Shown one piece after another: positions 47,557 through 55,846 of a stretch of 64,000 nucleotides of DNA. Made by a program: the position numbers and the translations under genes. Below the pieces are notes generated by a model. The model searched no databases. It worked only from the letters and a program-made list of their open reading frames with translations, and was not told where the DNA came from. The first letter of the stretch is position 1; each line of letters opens with the position of its first letter. Source of the DNA: Pseudomonas sp. MTM4 (GTDB taxonomy: Bacteria; Pseudomonadota; Gammaproteobacteria; Pseudomonadales; Pseudomonadaceae); the NCBI RefSeq assembly GCF_019355055.1, contig NZ_CP048411.1, positions 4,387,001 through 4,451,000 of the forward strand, in the 5' to 3' direction.

Positions 47557-48462
47557 ATGGCGCACCGAAGATTGCCTTCGCTTTCCGCCCTGCGGGCCTT
47601 CGAAGCGGCCGCCCGCCATGAGAGCGCCAAGCAGGCCGCCGAGGAGTTGAACGTCACCGCTACGGCGATCAGCCACCAGATTCGCTCGCTGGAAGAATCG
47701 CTCGGCGTGGCGTTGTTTGTGCGAAAACCGCGCAAGCTGGAGCTGACCGCCCAAGGCCGTGAGCTGCACCAGACGCTTGAGACGGCGTTCGACAGCATCA
47801 GCACAACGGTCGAACGCCTCAGCGCGGGACCCTGTCGTCAGGCGATCACCCTCAGCACCACACCGGCCATTGCCGTGCGCTGGCTGGTGCCCTGGGTCTG
47901 CATGCTGCGTGACTCCCATCCGGATATCGATCTGCGCTTCCATACCTCCCATGAGCCCGTCGCGCTGGATGGGGTAACGGCCGACATCGCCATCCGTTAT
48001 GGCGACGGCCGCTGGCCCGGGCTGGTGGCGGAGAAGCTGTTCGACAACACGTTCGTTCCGGCCTGCAGCCCGCGGCTTGGCTTGCATGATGTGGCCGAGC
48101 TGCCCAAACACTCGTTGATCCACTTCCAAGCCCAGCGCGCCTTATCCGCCCCGATTCACTGGGCGTCATGGCAGAAAATGGCCAACGTGCCGGGGCTGGA
48201 CGTCAGCGCCGGGCTGGTCTTCTCCGACGAGACCCACGCCATTTCAGCCGCCGTTGGCGCGCAGGGCGTGGCGTTGATGAGTCGTCAATTGATCGAGGAC
48301 GAATTGAGGGAAGGGCGGCTGGTTCAGCCGTTTGGGCCGGTGATGGAGGGCAAGCCATTTCATCTGGTTTATCCGGAGGGACGGCGGGATGATCCGACGG
48401 TTCAGGCGGTGAGGGACTGGGTGATGGCGGTGCCGGGTGGGTTGTGTGAAGTGACTGCTTAA
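47557..48462 (+). CDS. LysR-family regulator
   Basis: A 301-residue LTTR. Helix-turn-helix near the N-terminus (LRAFEAAARHESAKQAAEEL, VTATAISHQIRSLEESLGVALF), then a GcvA-like effector domain (TLSTTPAIAVRWLVPW, DIAIRYGDGRWPG). Members activate or repress the divergent gene, here the azoreductase, in response to a small ligand. Confidence 0.9.
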   Translation: MAHRRLPSLSALRAFEAAARHESAKQAAEELNVTATAISHQIRSLEESLGVALFVRKPRKLELTAQGRELHQTLETAFDSISTTVERLSAGPCRQAITLSTTPAIAVRWLVPWVCMLRDSHPDIDLRFHTSHEPVALDGVTADIAIRYGDGRWPGLVAEKLFDNTFVPACSPRLGLHDVAELPKHSLIHFQAQRALSAPIHWASWQKMANVPGLDVSAGLVFSDETHAISAAVGAQGVALMSRQLIEDELREGRLVQPFGPVMEGKPFHLVYPEGRRDDPTVQAVRDWVMAVPGGLCEVTA

Positions 48463-48490
48463 TACTGCAGCGCCCATGCGTGAGGGCCGA

Positions 48491-48520
48491 AGGTGGGAAA
48501 CGGCGGAGCCTTTACCAAGC
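48491..48520. repeat. degenerate REP (family B)
   Basis: GGTGGGAAACGGCGGAGCCTT.. is a decayed relative of the family B REP at 49910 and 53822-54722, followed by the same TTCTTCCAGACTACTCGC tail. Confidence 0.5.
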
Positions 48521-48540
48521 ATTTCTTCCAGACTACTCGC

Positions 48541-48894
48541 TCAGTCTCGCTCAACTTCGTGCAGAAAACTCTCCAGAACCTTTCGGCTTTGAGCCAGCTC
48601 CGCTGCCTTCTGATCGGCAACGCGGATTTGCTCGTATAGGACGTTACGCAGCTCGTCACATGGCTCGAACGCGAGGCCTTCGCCTCTCACGCATGGCAAG
48701 AACTTCAATATGGTCGCTAGGGTCATGCCGGCCGCGCCCAGTAACCTTATGCGCTCGACGGTGCGTAATTCTTCCGGGGCATAATCGCGATAGCCGCTGG
48801 CTGTGCGTTTGGGTTTCAGCAGTCCTTCGCCTTCGTAGTAACGGAGCATTCTGACACTGACGCCAGAACGCTTGGATAGCTCGCCTATTTTCAT
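48541..48894 (-). CDS. MerR-family transcriptional regulator
   Basis: A 117-residue regulator with a winged helix at the N-terminus (MKIGELSKRSGVSVRMLRYYEGEGLL, YRDY) and the dimerisation coiled coil in the second half (RVADQKAAELAQSRKVLESF). Only two cysteines and no metal-binding loop of the MerR metal sensors, so an organic ligand or stress cue is more likely. Divergent from the class IV aminotransferase. Confidence 0.9.
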   Translation of the reverse strand: MKIGELSKRSGVSVRMLRYYEGEGLLKPKRTASGYRDYAPEELRTVERIRLLGAAGMTLATILKFLPCVRGEGLAFEPCDELRNVLYEQIRVADQKAAELAQSRKVLESFLHEVERD

Positions 48895-48907
48895 CGTTTG
48901 TTTCGCC

Positions 48908-48939
48908 TTGACTCTGACAGCGCTGTCAGAGTCGATGAT
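48908..48939 (+). promoter_or_regulatory. MerR-type promoter/operator
   Basis: A perfect 22-bp palindrome (half-site ACTCTGACAGC, 48911-48932) lies between -35 TTGACT (48908-48913) and a -10-like GATGAT (48934-48939). The spacer of about 20 bp is longer than the usual 17, as expected for MerR-activated promoters. It serves the aminotransferase and overlaps the regulator's own upstream region. Confidence 0.75.
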
Positions 48940-48978
48940 AGGTGCTCGATCAATCGAGCACCATCAGGAGCTGTTCTC

Positions 48979-49794
48979 ATGGCGACCCAACCGAACTCTT
49001 ACCCTGCAATCATCAATGGGCAACCTGTCACCGATTTGCAACTCAGCCCTCTGGCTTTTGCTGGGTTTGCACACTTCACGGCGATGCAGGTGAGAGACGC
49101 CAAGGTCAAGGCGCTGGATCTTCACCTCGACCGTCTGCGCAATGCCTCTCTAGAGTTCTTTGGCCGGGCGCCGTCCGATGCGCTTCTGCGCTCATACATT
49201 CGGATGGCGATTCAAGAGGGGACGAGAGACCAGTCGCTGACGGTCACCGTCTTCTCTCCCCATGGCGAATTCACTGCCGATAGCATGGATCTGGAGCCTG
49301 GCGTGCTCGTGCGTACCGCCGCTCCGTCTGATGGGCCGAAAGGCCCGTTACGCTTGAGTGCCATCGCGCACCAGAGGCCTCTGGCCGCAATCAAGCATGT
49401 CGGTGAAGTAGGCAAGACCTATTACCTGCACCAGGCCATACGGCAGGGCTTTGACGACGCGGCATTTCTCGATGATCGCGGGCACCTGAGTGAGGGCACT
49501 ATCTGGAACTTGGTGTTCTGGGATGGAGCTACGGTGATCTGGCCTAGGGCCGAAATGCTGAAAGGCACCATGATGGCCATGGTTCAGCGTCAACTTGCAC
49601 GCCTCGAGGTGCCGCAGCGTCACGAGTTCATCACGCTTGAAAGCTTGAACGAACTCTCCGGTGCAGCGGTGATGAACTCATGGACGCCGGGGATTCCCGT
49701 TACTGCTATTGCCTCCCACACTATTGAAGAGGCAAGACCTTTTATCGAGCTCCTGCACAAAGCCTACGAGGCAGAGCCAGCCGACTTCCCCTGA
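48979..49794 (+). CDS. class IV PLP-dependent aminotransferase-like protein
   Basis: A 271-residue fold-type IV PLP enzyme, of the branched-chain aminotransferase/aminodeoxychorismate lyase family. PLP lysine in AIKHVGEVGKTYYL (about residue 138), and AFLDDRGHLSEGTIWNLVF matches the conserved ADEAL..SEGsgsN segment; LKGTMMAMV is the late phosphate-binding block. Substrate uncertain. ATG 48979 after CAGGAGCTG. Controlled by the divergent MerR protein. Confidence 0.83.
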   Translation: MATQPNSYPAIINGQPVTDLQLSPLAFAGFAHFTAMQVRDAKVKALDLHLDRLRNASLEFFGRAPSDALLRSYIRMAIQEGTRDQSLTVTVFSPHGEFTADSMDLEPGVLVRTAAPSDGPKGPLRLSAIAHQRPLAAIKHVGEVGKTYYLHQAIRQGFDDAAFLDDRGHLSEGTIWNLVFWDGATVIWPRAEMLKGTMMAMVQRQLARLEVPQRHEFITLESLNELSGAAVMNSWTPGIPVTAIASHTIEEARPFIELLHKAYEAEPADFP

Positions 49795-49909
49795 GAATGG
49801 TCAGGGAATCTTACTCCTGGGTCCCGCCGGCCTCGGCGGGTTCCCTCGCTGTTCTAGGGGCACCGAGCGGTGCCTAACCTGTTAGTTGGGTCGAGGAACA
49901 TGTGAGCAA

Positions 49910-49943
49910 GTAGGGTGGAAAACGGCGAAGCCTTTTCCACGCG
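49910..49943. repeat. REP family B copy
   Basis: GTAGGGTGGAAAACGGCGAA... with stem GTGGAAAA/TTTTCCAC and a GTAG head, followed by TACTTCAGACTACCTCGCT. The same sequence occurs at 53822, 54014 and 54690. Confidence 0.8.
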
Positions 49944-49961
49944 TTACTTCAGACTACCTCG

Positions 49962-50486
49962 CTAAACCGAAAGTCCCGCATCATGGTTTGGCTGTGATGT
50001 GAGGCTGTGTCTCTTGGCCGCAAGAACAGCGGCCTGAATTGCGCTCAGCGTTTTCTTGCCCGCCGGGTATTCAAACACTTTGCTCTCAGCCAGGGTGTAA
50101 ACGCGCTCGCCGTTGTTCAGCGTGACCTCCAGAAATGCCAGGTGATCCGTCCACGAGCGATAACGGCGCACCATGAACAGGCTGTGTTTGGAGGTGACCG
50201 AGCGAATGCGGGTCAGGGGTATTTGCCGGTGACCCGCGTCGCGGGTAATCACCAGCTCATCGTTATGGATAAACGCTGGGCCACATTTGCTGACTCGGAC
50301 ATATTCAACGGCAAAGCGACCCCACATTATGAAAAGCACCGGAACAACTACCCATATTTCGGCGCGCTTCATGTCGGGCAACGCGAACAACAACATAACG
50401 CCGACTGCCACGAAAATGGCGAGCGTAACGAATCGGTAGAAAAAGACGTTCTGGAGTTCCATGAGGCTTAGAAAGCGGGTGTCCAT
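49962..50486 (-). CDS. membrane protein with PH-like domain
   Basis: A 174-residue protein with two hydrophobic spans at about 12-60 (FFYRFVTLAIFVAVGVMLLF, IWVVVPVLFIMWGRFAVEYV) and a C-terminal beta-rich region (ELVITRDAGHRQIPLTRIRSV) like bacterial PH domains. Role unknown. ATG 50486 follows GAGG 11 nt upstream; a longer start at 50573 is not needed. Confidence 0.68.
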   Translation of the reverse strand: MDTRFLSLMELQNVFFYRFVTLAIFVAVGVMLLFALPDMKRAEIWVVVPVLFIMWGRFAVEYVRVSKCGPAFIHNDELVITRDAGHRQIPLTRIRSVTSKHSLFMVRRYRSWTDHLAFLEVTLNNGERVYTLAESKVFEYPAGKKTLSAIQAAVLAAKRHSLTSQPNHDAGLSV

Positions 50487-50832
50487 ACGCGTTTTATTCC
50501 TCGAAGTCGATTTAGAGCGCTGATGGGCTTTGGAGGAATTTGAGCAGAGTAGAACGCTGGCTGCGCTATCCAATCTTGAGAAATGTGGTCTGTCCCTCTG
50601 TTTATCGCAGGTACACCTCGGCTGACGTTCGGCCGCAGCTTTGAGTCGCCAATATCAAGGCATTGCGCCCCTCGAGCGCCTCACTCTTGGCCAGGGAAGA
50701 GAAAGGGACTCGCTGTGCCTTGCAAAACCGTGGATGGCGCCGAGTAACGTGTGGCGCAAATGCGGACGGGCTGGGATAGGAAATAAATCTGTCCCTTTTC
50801 CCTTGCTGCAGGCTACGTTGCCAGCCAATGCG
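50487..50832. other. intergenic, nothing recognised
   Basis: About 350 bp between the PH-like gene and the 3' fragment of the IS-split gene. I see no ORF, repeat or RNA gene with support. Confidence 0.4.
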
Positions 50833-51078
50833 TTATTCAGCTGGTTTGATTATTGCCCGAACGAACCTGGAAGGGATTTGTAGAACGCGGTCGTCGCGCC
50901 GCAAGATCAACGTCTCGCCAAGAGCCCATATGACTTGGATGTTATTCACAGCGCAAGCGCCATCCAAGTACAGAGGCTCCACTGAATCGTCGCAAAAGCC
51001 AGGTTCGAACAGAATCGATTCGGCTTGAAAATTACCCAACCCCAATGCATGCACAGTCTTATCGGGCAAAGTGGTTAG
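50833..51078 (-). pseudogene. 3' part of IS-interrupted membrane-protein gene
   Basis: Reads in the minus direction as the last 80 residues of the protein whose 5' part lies at 52270-53074. With the IS and one TTAG copy removed the sequence continues in frame (GGT CTG CTA ACC ACT TTG) and ends at a TGA/TAA at 50833 after VRAIIKPAE. This part is a soluble C-terminal domain (FCDDSVEPLYLDGACAVNN, ETLILRRDDRVLQIP). Confidence 0.75.
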
Positions 51079-52269
51079 GGATGGTCTGAAAAAGACTTCC
51101 CGAATCTGGTGAAATACGCCGATCCCGTTGCCCGAGTTTCCCGATGAAGCAAATGACCTTCGCCGACGCCGAGTACGCCGGCAAGCGCAAGCAGACCCGC
51201 AAAGAGTTGTTCCTGATCGAGATGGATCAGGTGGTGCCGTGGAAGGGTTTGATTGCCCTGATCGAGCCGCACTACCCCAAGGGTGAAGGTGGTCGTCCGG
51301 CGTATCAGCTGATGGCGATGCTGCGCGTACATTTGATGCAGAACTGGTTCGGCTACAGCGATCCAGCGATGGAGGAGGCGCTGTACGAGACCACAATCTT
51401 GCGCCAGTTTGCCGGGCTGAACCTAGAGCGTATTCCCGACGAAACCACCATCCTCAATTTCCGTCGCCTGCTGGAGAAGCACGAGTTGGCGGCCGGGATT
51501 CTGGCGGTGATCAATGGTTACCTGGGCGATCGGGGCCTGTCGCTGCGCCAGGGCACCATCGTCGATGCCACGCTGATCCATGCGCCGAGTTCGACCAAGA
51601 ACAAGGACGGTAAGCGTGACCCGGAAATGCACCAGACCAAGAAGGGCAATCAGTATTACTTCGGCATGAAGGCCCACATCGGCGCGGATACCGAGTCTGG
51701 CCTGGTGCACAGCGTGGTGGGGACGGCAGCCAACGTTGCTGACGTTACCCAGGTCGACAAACTGCTGCATGGAAAGGAAAACATGGTCGGCGCCGACGCG
51801 GGTTACACCGGCGTAGAGAAACGCCCGGAACATGAAGGCCGGGAGGTGATCTGGCAGATTGCGGCCCGCCGCAGTACGTACAAGAAGCTGAGTAAGCGCA
51901 GTGCGCTGTACAAAGCCAAGCGCAAGATCGAGAAATCCAAGGCCCAGGTGCGCGCCAAAGTCGAGCACCCGTTCCGGGTGATCAAGCGCCAATTCGGCTA
52001 CGTGAAGACACGCTTCCGTGGCCTGGCGAAGAACACCGCGCAGTTGGTGACACTGTTCGCGCTGTCGAACCTGTGGATGGCGCGCCGACATTTGCTGACG
52101 AATGCAGGAGAGGTGCGTTTGTAATGCGGGAAATGGCCGGCGCGAGGTGCTCGCGCCGGCTATAAATCCGGAAAGAGGGGATGATTTGATCGTTTTTTAG
52201 CCGAATCACCGTTTTGAAATCGGCAAGGGCTGGAGTCAGCCAGAAATACCTGACTACTTCAGACCATCC
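51079..52269 (+). mobile_element. complete IS5-family insertion sequence
   Basis: A 1191-bp element with imperfect terminal inverted repeats (GGATGGTCTGAA at both ends) and a 4-bp target duplication TTAG at 51075-51078 and 52270-52273. It carries one transposase gene. Size, repeat and TAR-type 4-bp target fit the IS5 group. It lies inside a membrane-protein gene. Confidence 0.9.
51144..52124 (+). CDS. IS5-family transposase
   Basis: A 326-residue DDE transposase. DDE residues are seen in GTIVDATLIHAPSS, VGADAGYTGVEK and KVEHPFRVIKRQFG (YREK-like context R..K). N-terminal dimer/DNA-binding half starts MKQMTFADAEYAGKRKQTRK. The frame is intact. Nearly the same protein, 3'-truncated, is at 61868-62595. 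Confidence 0.95.
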   Translation: MKQMTFADAEYAGKRKQTRKELFLIEMDQVVPWKGLIALIEPHYPKGEGGRPAYQLMAMLRVHLMQNWFGYSDPAMEEALYETTILRQFAGLNLERIPDETTILNFRRLLEKHELAAGILAVINGYLGDRGLSLRQGTIVDATLIHAPSSTKNKDGKRDPEMHQTKKGNQYYFGMKAHIGADTESGLVHSVVGTAANVADVTQVDKLLHGKENMVGADAGYTGVEKRPEHEGREVIWQIAARRSTYKKLSKRSALYKAKRKIEKSKAQVRAKVEHPFRVIKRQFGYVKTRFRGLAKNTAQLVTLFALSNLWMARRHLLTNAGEVRL

Positions 52270-53074
52270 TTAGCAGACCACTGTAAAGAGCGATAACTAG
52301 TGCGAAGAAAATGGAAAAGTGCAAAGCGGCGTTCCAACCCGCAATGAGAAAGAACGCGCACAACGCTGCAATGAGTGGAACGACTAGAACTACAGCTACG
52401 TAGATTGCCCACTTCCACACACCAATCTGATAGCCTTCGATGATCGGAGCGGATTGACCGAGCGTAAAGGTCGCCAGAAGGCCCGCAATCATCACCCCAA
52501 CGTCGGCCGCCCATATGTATCGAAGGAAGCTGAACGGCTTCAGTTCGAAGACCATTTGGATGATCAGGCCGAACAAAAGAGTTACCGCTATCGGGACCAG
52601 AACGACTGATAACGGGAATAGTGATGGCGCCAGCATCAGCACCGCCATCAGGCCTAACGTACAAACTATGAATGGCAGCCAAAAGACCAGACTTCCTAGC
52701 TTCAAAACCCACCAACCTCGGCGGTCCTCTAGATATGGCAGTGAGGACTTGAGATCGCCTTTTACATGTTTGTGCTGGATGAATAGTTGGTAGATCGATA
52801 TGCCTGGGCTGAACAGAGCAAAAACTAGCAAGCCAATGATGGTAAATCCGATAGCGGCCGCGGCGATTAGTAGCGAGGAAAATTGAAACAGATCGAAGCT
52901 CGGATAAAACTGGTGGCGGTAGAAATAGAAGACAAATATCGCGAAGCCAAACAGTGGTGGGCCGGCCTTGAGAATGACCGATATATGCTGATCGAGAAAC
53001 CCGCTGGATGATTCAAGAAAGCGGTCAAACACGTCTTCATCTGACGCTGGCTGGTCGATCCATCGCTGTTGCAT
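52270..53074 (-). pseudogene. 5' part of IS-interrupted membrane-protein gene
   Basis: Encodes 268 native residues from ATG 53074 (AAGGATGAC upstream), then the frame runs into the IS and stops after three foreign residues. The protein has a polar N-terminus and about six hydrophobic spans (FGFAIFVFYFY, LLIAAAAIGFTIIGLLVFALF, WLPFIVCTLGLMAVLMLAP, VGVMIAGLLATFTLG, IYVAVVLVVPLIAAL, FSIFFALVIALYSG). The 80-residue end is at 50833-51078, giving a 348-residue intact protein. Unknown family. Confidence 0.75.
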
Positions 53075-53180
53075 CACGTCATCCTTGAAGCCGATTCGAA
53101 GGCGGCCACGCTACGGGAGCGAGCGGAGAGCTGCAATATGCATCTCGCGGTCCGGCATTGGGGCACAGAGTAGGGCTTGT

Positions 53181-53702
53181 TTAGGACATAGAAACAGACA
53201 GCTCTTTCCCGCACCAGCTGTTGGGATAAATCCCAGCCCTGACGGCTCGGTGAAAGCTGGAGTAAGGCCAGTCGGCGACGTGCGTAACCAAGCCGTGCTT
53301 CAGCGGGTTTAGGTGGACATAGTCGACGTGATGGCGGTAGTCGCGCTCGTCTCGGATCAGGTGCTCCCAATAGCGCCGTTGCCAGATCCCTCGCTCACCA
53401 CGGGATCGTTGCGTTGCTGTCAGTACCTCTGTTTTCGGCAAGCGGCGGGCAAACGCAAATTTGATGACCTTCCAGCGCAGCGCAAAATCGGCGTCGCCAT
53501 TGGGTAGTGTCCAGACGCAATGCATGTGATCAGGCAGGACGACCCAGGCATCGATGTGAAATGGATGGCGTGAGCGGGTGGCACGCACCGTCTCGCGTAG
53601 CAGGTCGACATGGCGGACCAGCAGGTCGCTTCGACGATTGAGCAGATTGACCGTGAAGAAATACGTGGCGCCCGGGACACGGGCACGGCGGTAGCGGGAC
53701 AT
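53181..53702 (-). CDS. REP-associated tyrosine transposase (RAYT), copy 1
   Basis: A 173-residue Y1-type single-strand transposase of the IS200/IS605-like RAYT group. HUH-type metal site HMHC in LPDHMHCVWTLP and the catalytic Tyr candidate in YRHHVDYVHLNPLKHG. These proteins recognise REP hairpins. Flanked on the start side by REP families C (53746) and B (53822). About 90 per cent similar to the copy at 54048-54578. Confidence 0.9.
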   Translation of the reverse strand: MSRYRRARVPGATYFFTVNLLNRRSDLLVRHVDLLRETVRATRSRHPFHIDAWVVLPDHMHCVWTLPNGDADFALRWKVIKFAFARRLPKTEVLTATQRSRGERGIWQRRYWEHLIRDERDYRHHVDYVHLNPLKHGLVTHVADWPYSSFHRAVRAGIYPNSWCGKELSVSMS

Positions 53703-53745
53703 GGCGGCTCATCCTTGAGCGTTGTGTTGGCGGGAGGTCCGTATC

Positions 53746-53775
53746 GGTGGATAAGCAAAGCGTTATCCACCCTAC
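53746..53775. repeat. REP family C copy
   Basis: GGTGGATAAGCAAAGCGTTATCCACCCTAC: on the minus strand a GTAG-headed REP with stem GTGGATAA/TTATCCAC. It lies 44 bp upstream of the RAYT copy 1 start. Confidence 0.85.
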
Positions 53776-53821
53776 GACATCTCAACCGCACACACCGTCG
53801 ACGCATCGACGTTGCCGGAGC

Positions 53822-53855
53822 GTAGGGTGGAAAACGGCGAAGCCTTTTCCGCGCG
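53822..53855. repeat. REP family B copy
   Basis: GTAGGGTGGAAAACGGCGAA... with stem GTGGAAAA/TTTTCC(G/A)C and a shared tail TTCTTCCAGGCTACCTCGCT. Confidence 0.8.
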
Positions 53856-53945
53856 TTTCTTCCAGGCTACCTCGCTGCAACTGGCGAAGCGGCGCCCAGC
53901 CTTTAACGGTCGCTCCTTGGCGTGGAGCAGGCGGGAAAGTCGATT

Positions 53946-53976
53946 GGGTGGATAAGCAAAGCGTTATCCACCCTAC
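53946..53976. repeat. REP family C copy
   Basis: Same GGTGGATAAGCAAAGCGTTA... sequence as at 53746, inverse-oriented GTAG head at its right end. Confidence 0.85.
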
Positions 53977-54013
53977 GCCACCGCACCCACTTACTCCGCC
54001 GACCCATCGGCAC

Positions 54014-54047
54014 GTAGGGTGGAAAACGGCAAAGCCTTTTCCACGCG
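54014..54047. repeat. REP family B copy
   Basis: GTAGGGTGGAAAACGGCAAA... with intact GTGGAAAA/TTTTCCAC stem; abuts the 3' end of RAYT copy 2. Confidence 0.8.
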
Positions 54048-54578
54048 TCAGCCCGCATCACCTGCGAACCCCTGCGCCTCATCACCGCACCAATCAACTG
54101 TATAAACACCGGCCCCGACCGCCCGATGAAAACTCGAATAGGGCCAGTCGACGACGCGCTCCACCAAACCGTGCTTTAACGGATTCAAATGCACATAGTC
54201 GACGTGATGCCGATAATCGCGTTCATCCTGAACCAGATGCTCCCAATATCGCCGTTGCCAGATACCGCGCTCACCGCGAGAGAGCTGCGTTGTCGTCAGC
54301 ACTTCGGTTTTTGGTAGTCGCCTGGCAAACGCGAACTTGATGACCTTCCAGCGCAGCGAAAAATCCGCGTCGCCCTCCGGTAACGTCCAGACGCAATGCA
54401 TATGGTCCGGCAGAACGACCCAGGCATTGATATGGAATGGGTGACGCGAGCGCGTGGCACGGACCGTCTCGCGTAGCAGGTCGACATGGCGAACTAGCAG
54501 GTCGCTGCGGCGGTTAAGCAGATTGACCGTAAAGAAATACGTGGCGCCCGGCACCTGGGCGCGGCGGTATCGAGACAT
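54048..54578 (-). CDS. REP-associated tyrosine transposase (RAYT), copy 2
   Basis: A 176-residue paralogue of the RAYT at 53181-53702 with the same HMHC site (LPDHMHCVWTLPEG) and YRHHVDYVHLNPLKHG. It differs mainly at the extreme C-terminus. Each copy, its REP C and its REP B have the same layout at an offset of about 870-876 bp, so the pair arose by tandem duplication. Confidence 0.9.
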   Translation of the reverse strand: MSRYRRAQVPGATYFFTVNLLNRRSDLLVRHVDLLRETVRATRSRHPFHINAWVVLPDHMHCVWTLPEGDADFSLRWKVIKFAFARRLPKTEVLTTTQLSRGERGIWQRRYWEHLVQDERDYRHHVDYVHLNPLKHGLVERVVDWPYSSFHRAVGAGVYTVDWCGDEAQGFAGDAG

Positions 54579-54621
54579 GGCGGCTCATCCTTGAGCGTGT
54601 GGCTGGTAGAAAGTCCGTATC

Positions 54622-54651
54622 GGTGGATAAACAAAGCGTTATCCACCCTAC
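54622..54651. repeat. REP family C copy
   Basis: GGTGGATAAACAAAGCGTTA..., one base different from the copies at 53746 and 53946; 44 bp upstream of the RAYT copy 2 start. Confidence 0.85.
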
Positions 54652-54689
54652 GCCACCGCACCCACGCAATTCGCCTGACGCATCGGCAT

Positions 54690-54722
54690 GTAGGGTGGAA
54701 AACGGCGAAGCCTTTTCCACAC
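54690..54722. repeat. REP family B copy
   Basis: GTAGGGTGGAAAACGGCGAA..., followed by CAGGCTACCTCGCTACAAC, as after the copy at 53822. Confidence 0.8.
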
Positions 54723-54882
54723 GTCACTCCCAGGCTACCTCGCTACAACTGGATCCGCCCTCATCAATTTAACGATGGGTTGGCTCCAGCAAAAAAGGAA
54801 GAAAACTTAAAACCGTGTCCGGCATGAGTTGACCACTACATAGGAAGCAGCGCAGCCTTGACACGTCGCGCGGATATTCCGT

Positions 54883-55593
54883 CTACCTAGCCGATGTCTG
54901 GAGTATATTGATCACTTCATCTTGCAGCTTAGCCGGCCAGCTTCCCGGTACATAGCCTGGCGCCATTACTAAGTAGGATCTTTCAGAATTTTTGAAAACG
55001 TTAGTATTTTGGGTTTTCCAAAAAAAATAACTTTCTCGAGACAGTTCAGATGGCTGCCCGAGCGCCTCTTCCAGTAATGGTTGTAAAAAAAGGTCGCTTT
55101 CGTCATCTTGCGGGATGTAATTCAATGTAAATAAGATGTGCGTTATTATCTTTTCGTTGTCGTCTTCATTAAAATAATATGTCGCGCCTGAAATTAGGCC
55201 TTCCAATGTTACGCTGTAATAGCTTGGTGTCTTTGTATCAACTCGTTCTTTTTCGTAGATTTCGACAATTGAATTTGCGTTGTCACCAATGCGAACTTTT
55301 CCTGCCCCCTTGGGATAAGGATTGTTATGCTGAAATAATGCCGAGTTGATTGCGTCTGTTAGCTGTTTTTTTGTTCTTTTGAGTTCAGATGAAAGCAATG
55401 CAAGTTGAGATTTTTCTTCTAAGTTCGTTGCCGTTATCTTCTCTAGCCTTCTCTTCGTTTCGGTGAGCTCGTTTGTAGTGCTCGCTATCCTTGTTGGGAT
55501 TAAAGCTTGTTCATATACCCCAATAGCAAAGGCAATCGCTGCTGCTGCGCTTATTGAAGCGGTGATAACATGGCTATTTTCTTTCCAGCTCAT
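54883..55593 (-). CDS. AT-rich membrane-anchored coiled-coil protein, unknown
   Basis: A 236-residue protein with one N-terminal TM helix (VITASISAAAAIAFAIGVY, about 9-27), a coiled coil at about 36-80 (TNELTETKRRLEKITATNLEEK) and a soluble C-terminal domain of about 150 residues (RIGDNANSIVEIYEKERVD, ATYYFNEDDNE). The DNA is clearly more AT-rich than the flanks and uses rare codons for the genome, so it was probably acquired horizontally. No family recognised; no adjacent partner. Confidence 0.65.
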   Translation of the reverse strand: MSWKENSHVITASISAAAAIAFAIGVYEQALIPTRIASTTNELTETKRRLEKITATNLEEKSQLALLSSELKRTKKQLTDAINSALFQHNNPYPKGAGKVRIGDNANSIVEIYEKERVDTKTPSYYSVTLEGLISGATYYFNEDDNEKIITHILFTLNYIPQDDESDLFLQPLLEEALGQPSELSRESYFFWKTQNTNVFKNSERSYLVMAPGYVPGSWPAKLQDEVINILQTSAR

Positions 55594-55846
55594 GATTAAG
55601 TACTTTGGCGAATATTATAAAAGCATTAGATATTGTACGGCCGAGAATTCGTTGGACCGTTTGCGGACCTGTAAATAAATCAGTCCCGTTGATACAGTTT
55701 GAGTAATAATATTGATGTTTGTCAGGTCTGAGCTTGAGCTGTCAAGCTCAAGTAGTTTTTGAGGCCTTGCGACTGCGCAAGGCCTTTAGCCCGAAGATAA
55801 GCCGTATGAGCTACGTGTTATTGGCGGTGTGGTTGGGTAGAAAAAA

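Noticed and set aside
49825-49850. CCCGCCG/CGGCGGG hairpin after the aminotransferase
   Set aside because: Plausible terminator but no T-run and GC-rich chance palindromes are common here; not listed as a feature.
53740-54725. CRISPR array suspected from regularly spaced repeats
   Set aside because: Repeats are palindromic REPs of two alternating families with unequal gaps and a RAYT gene between; no cas genes.
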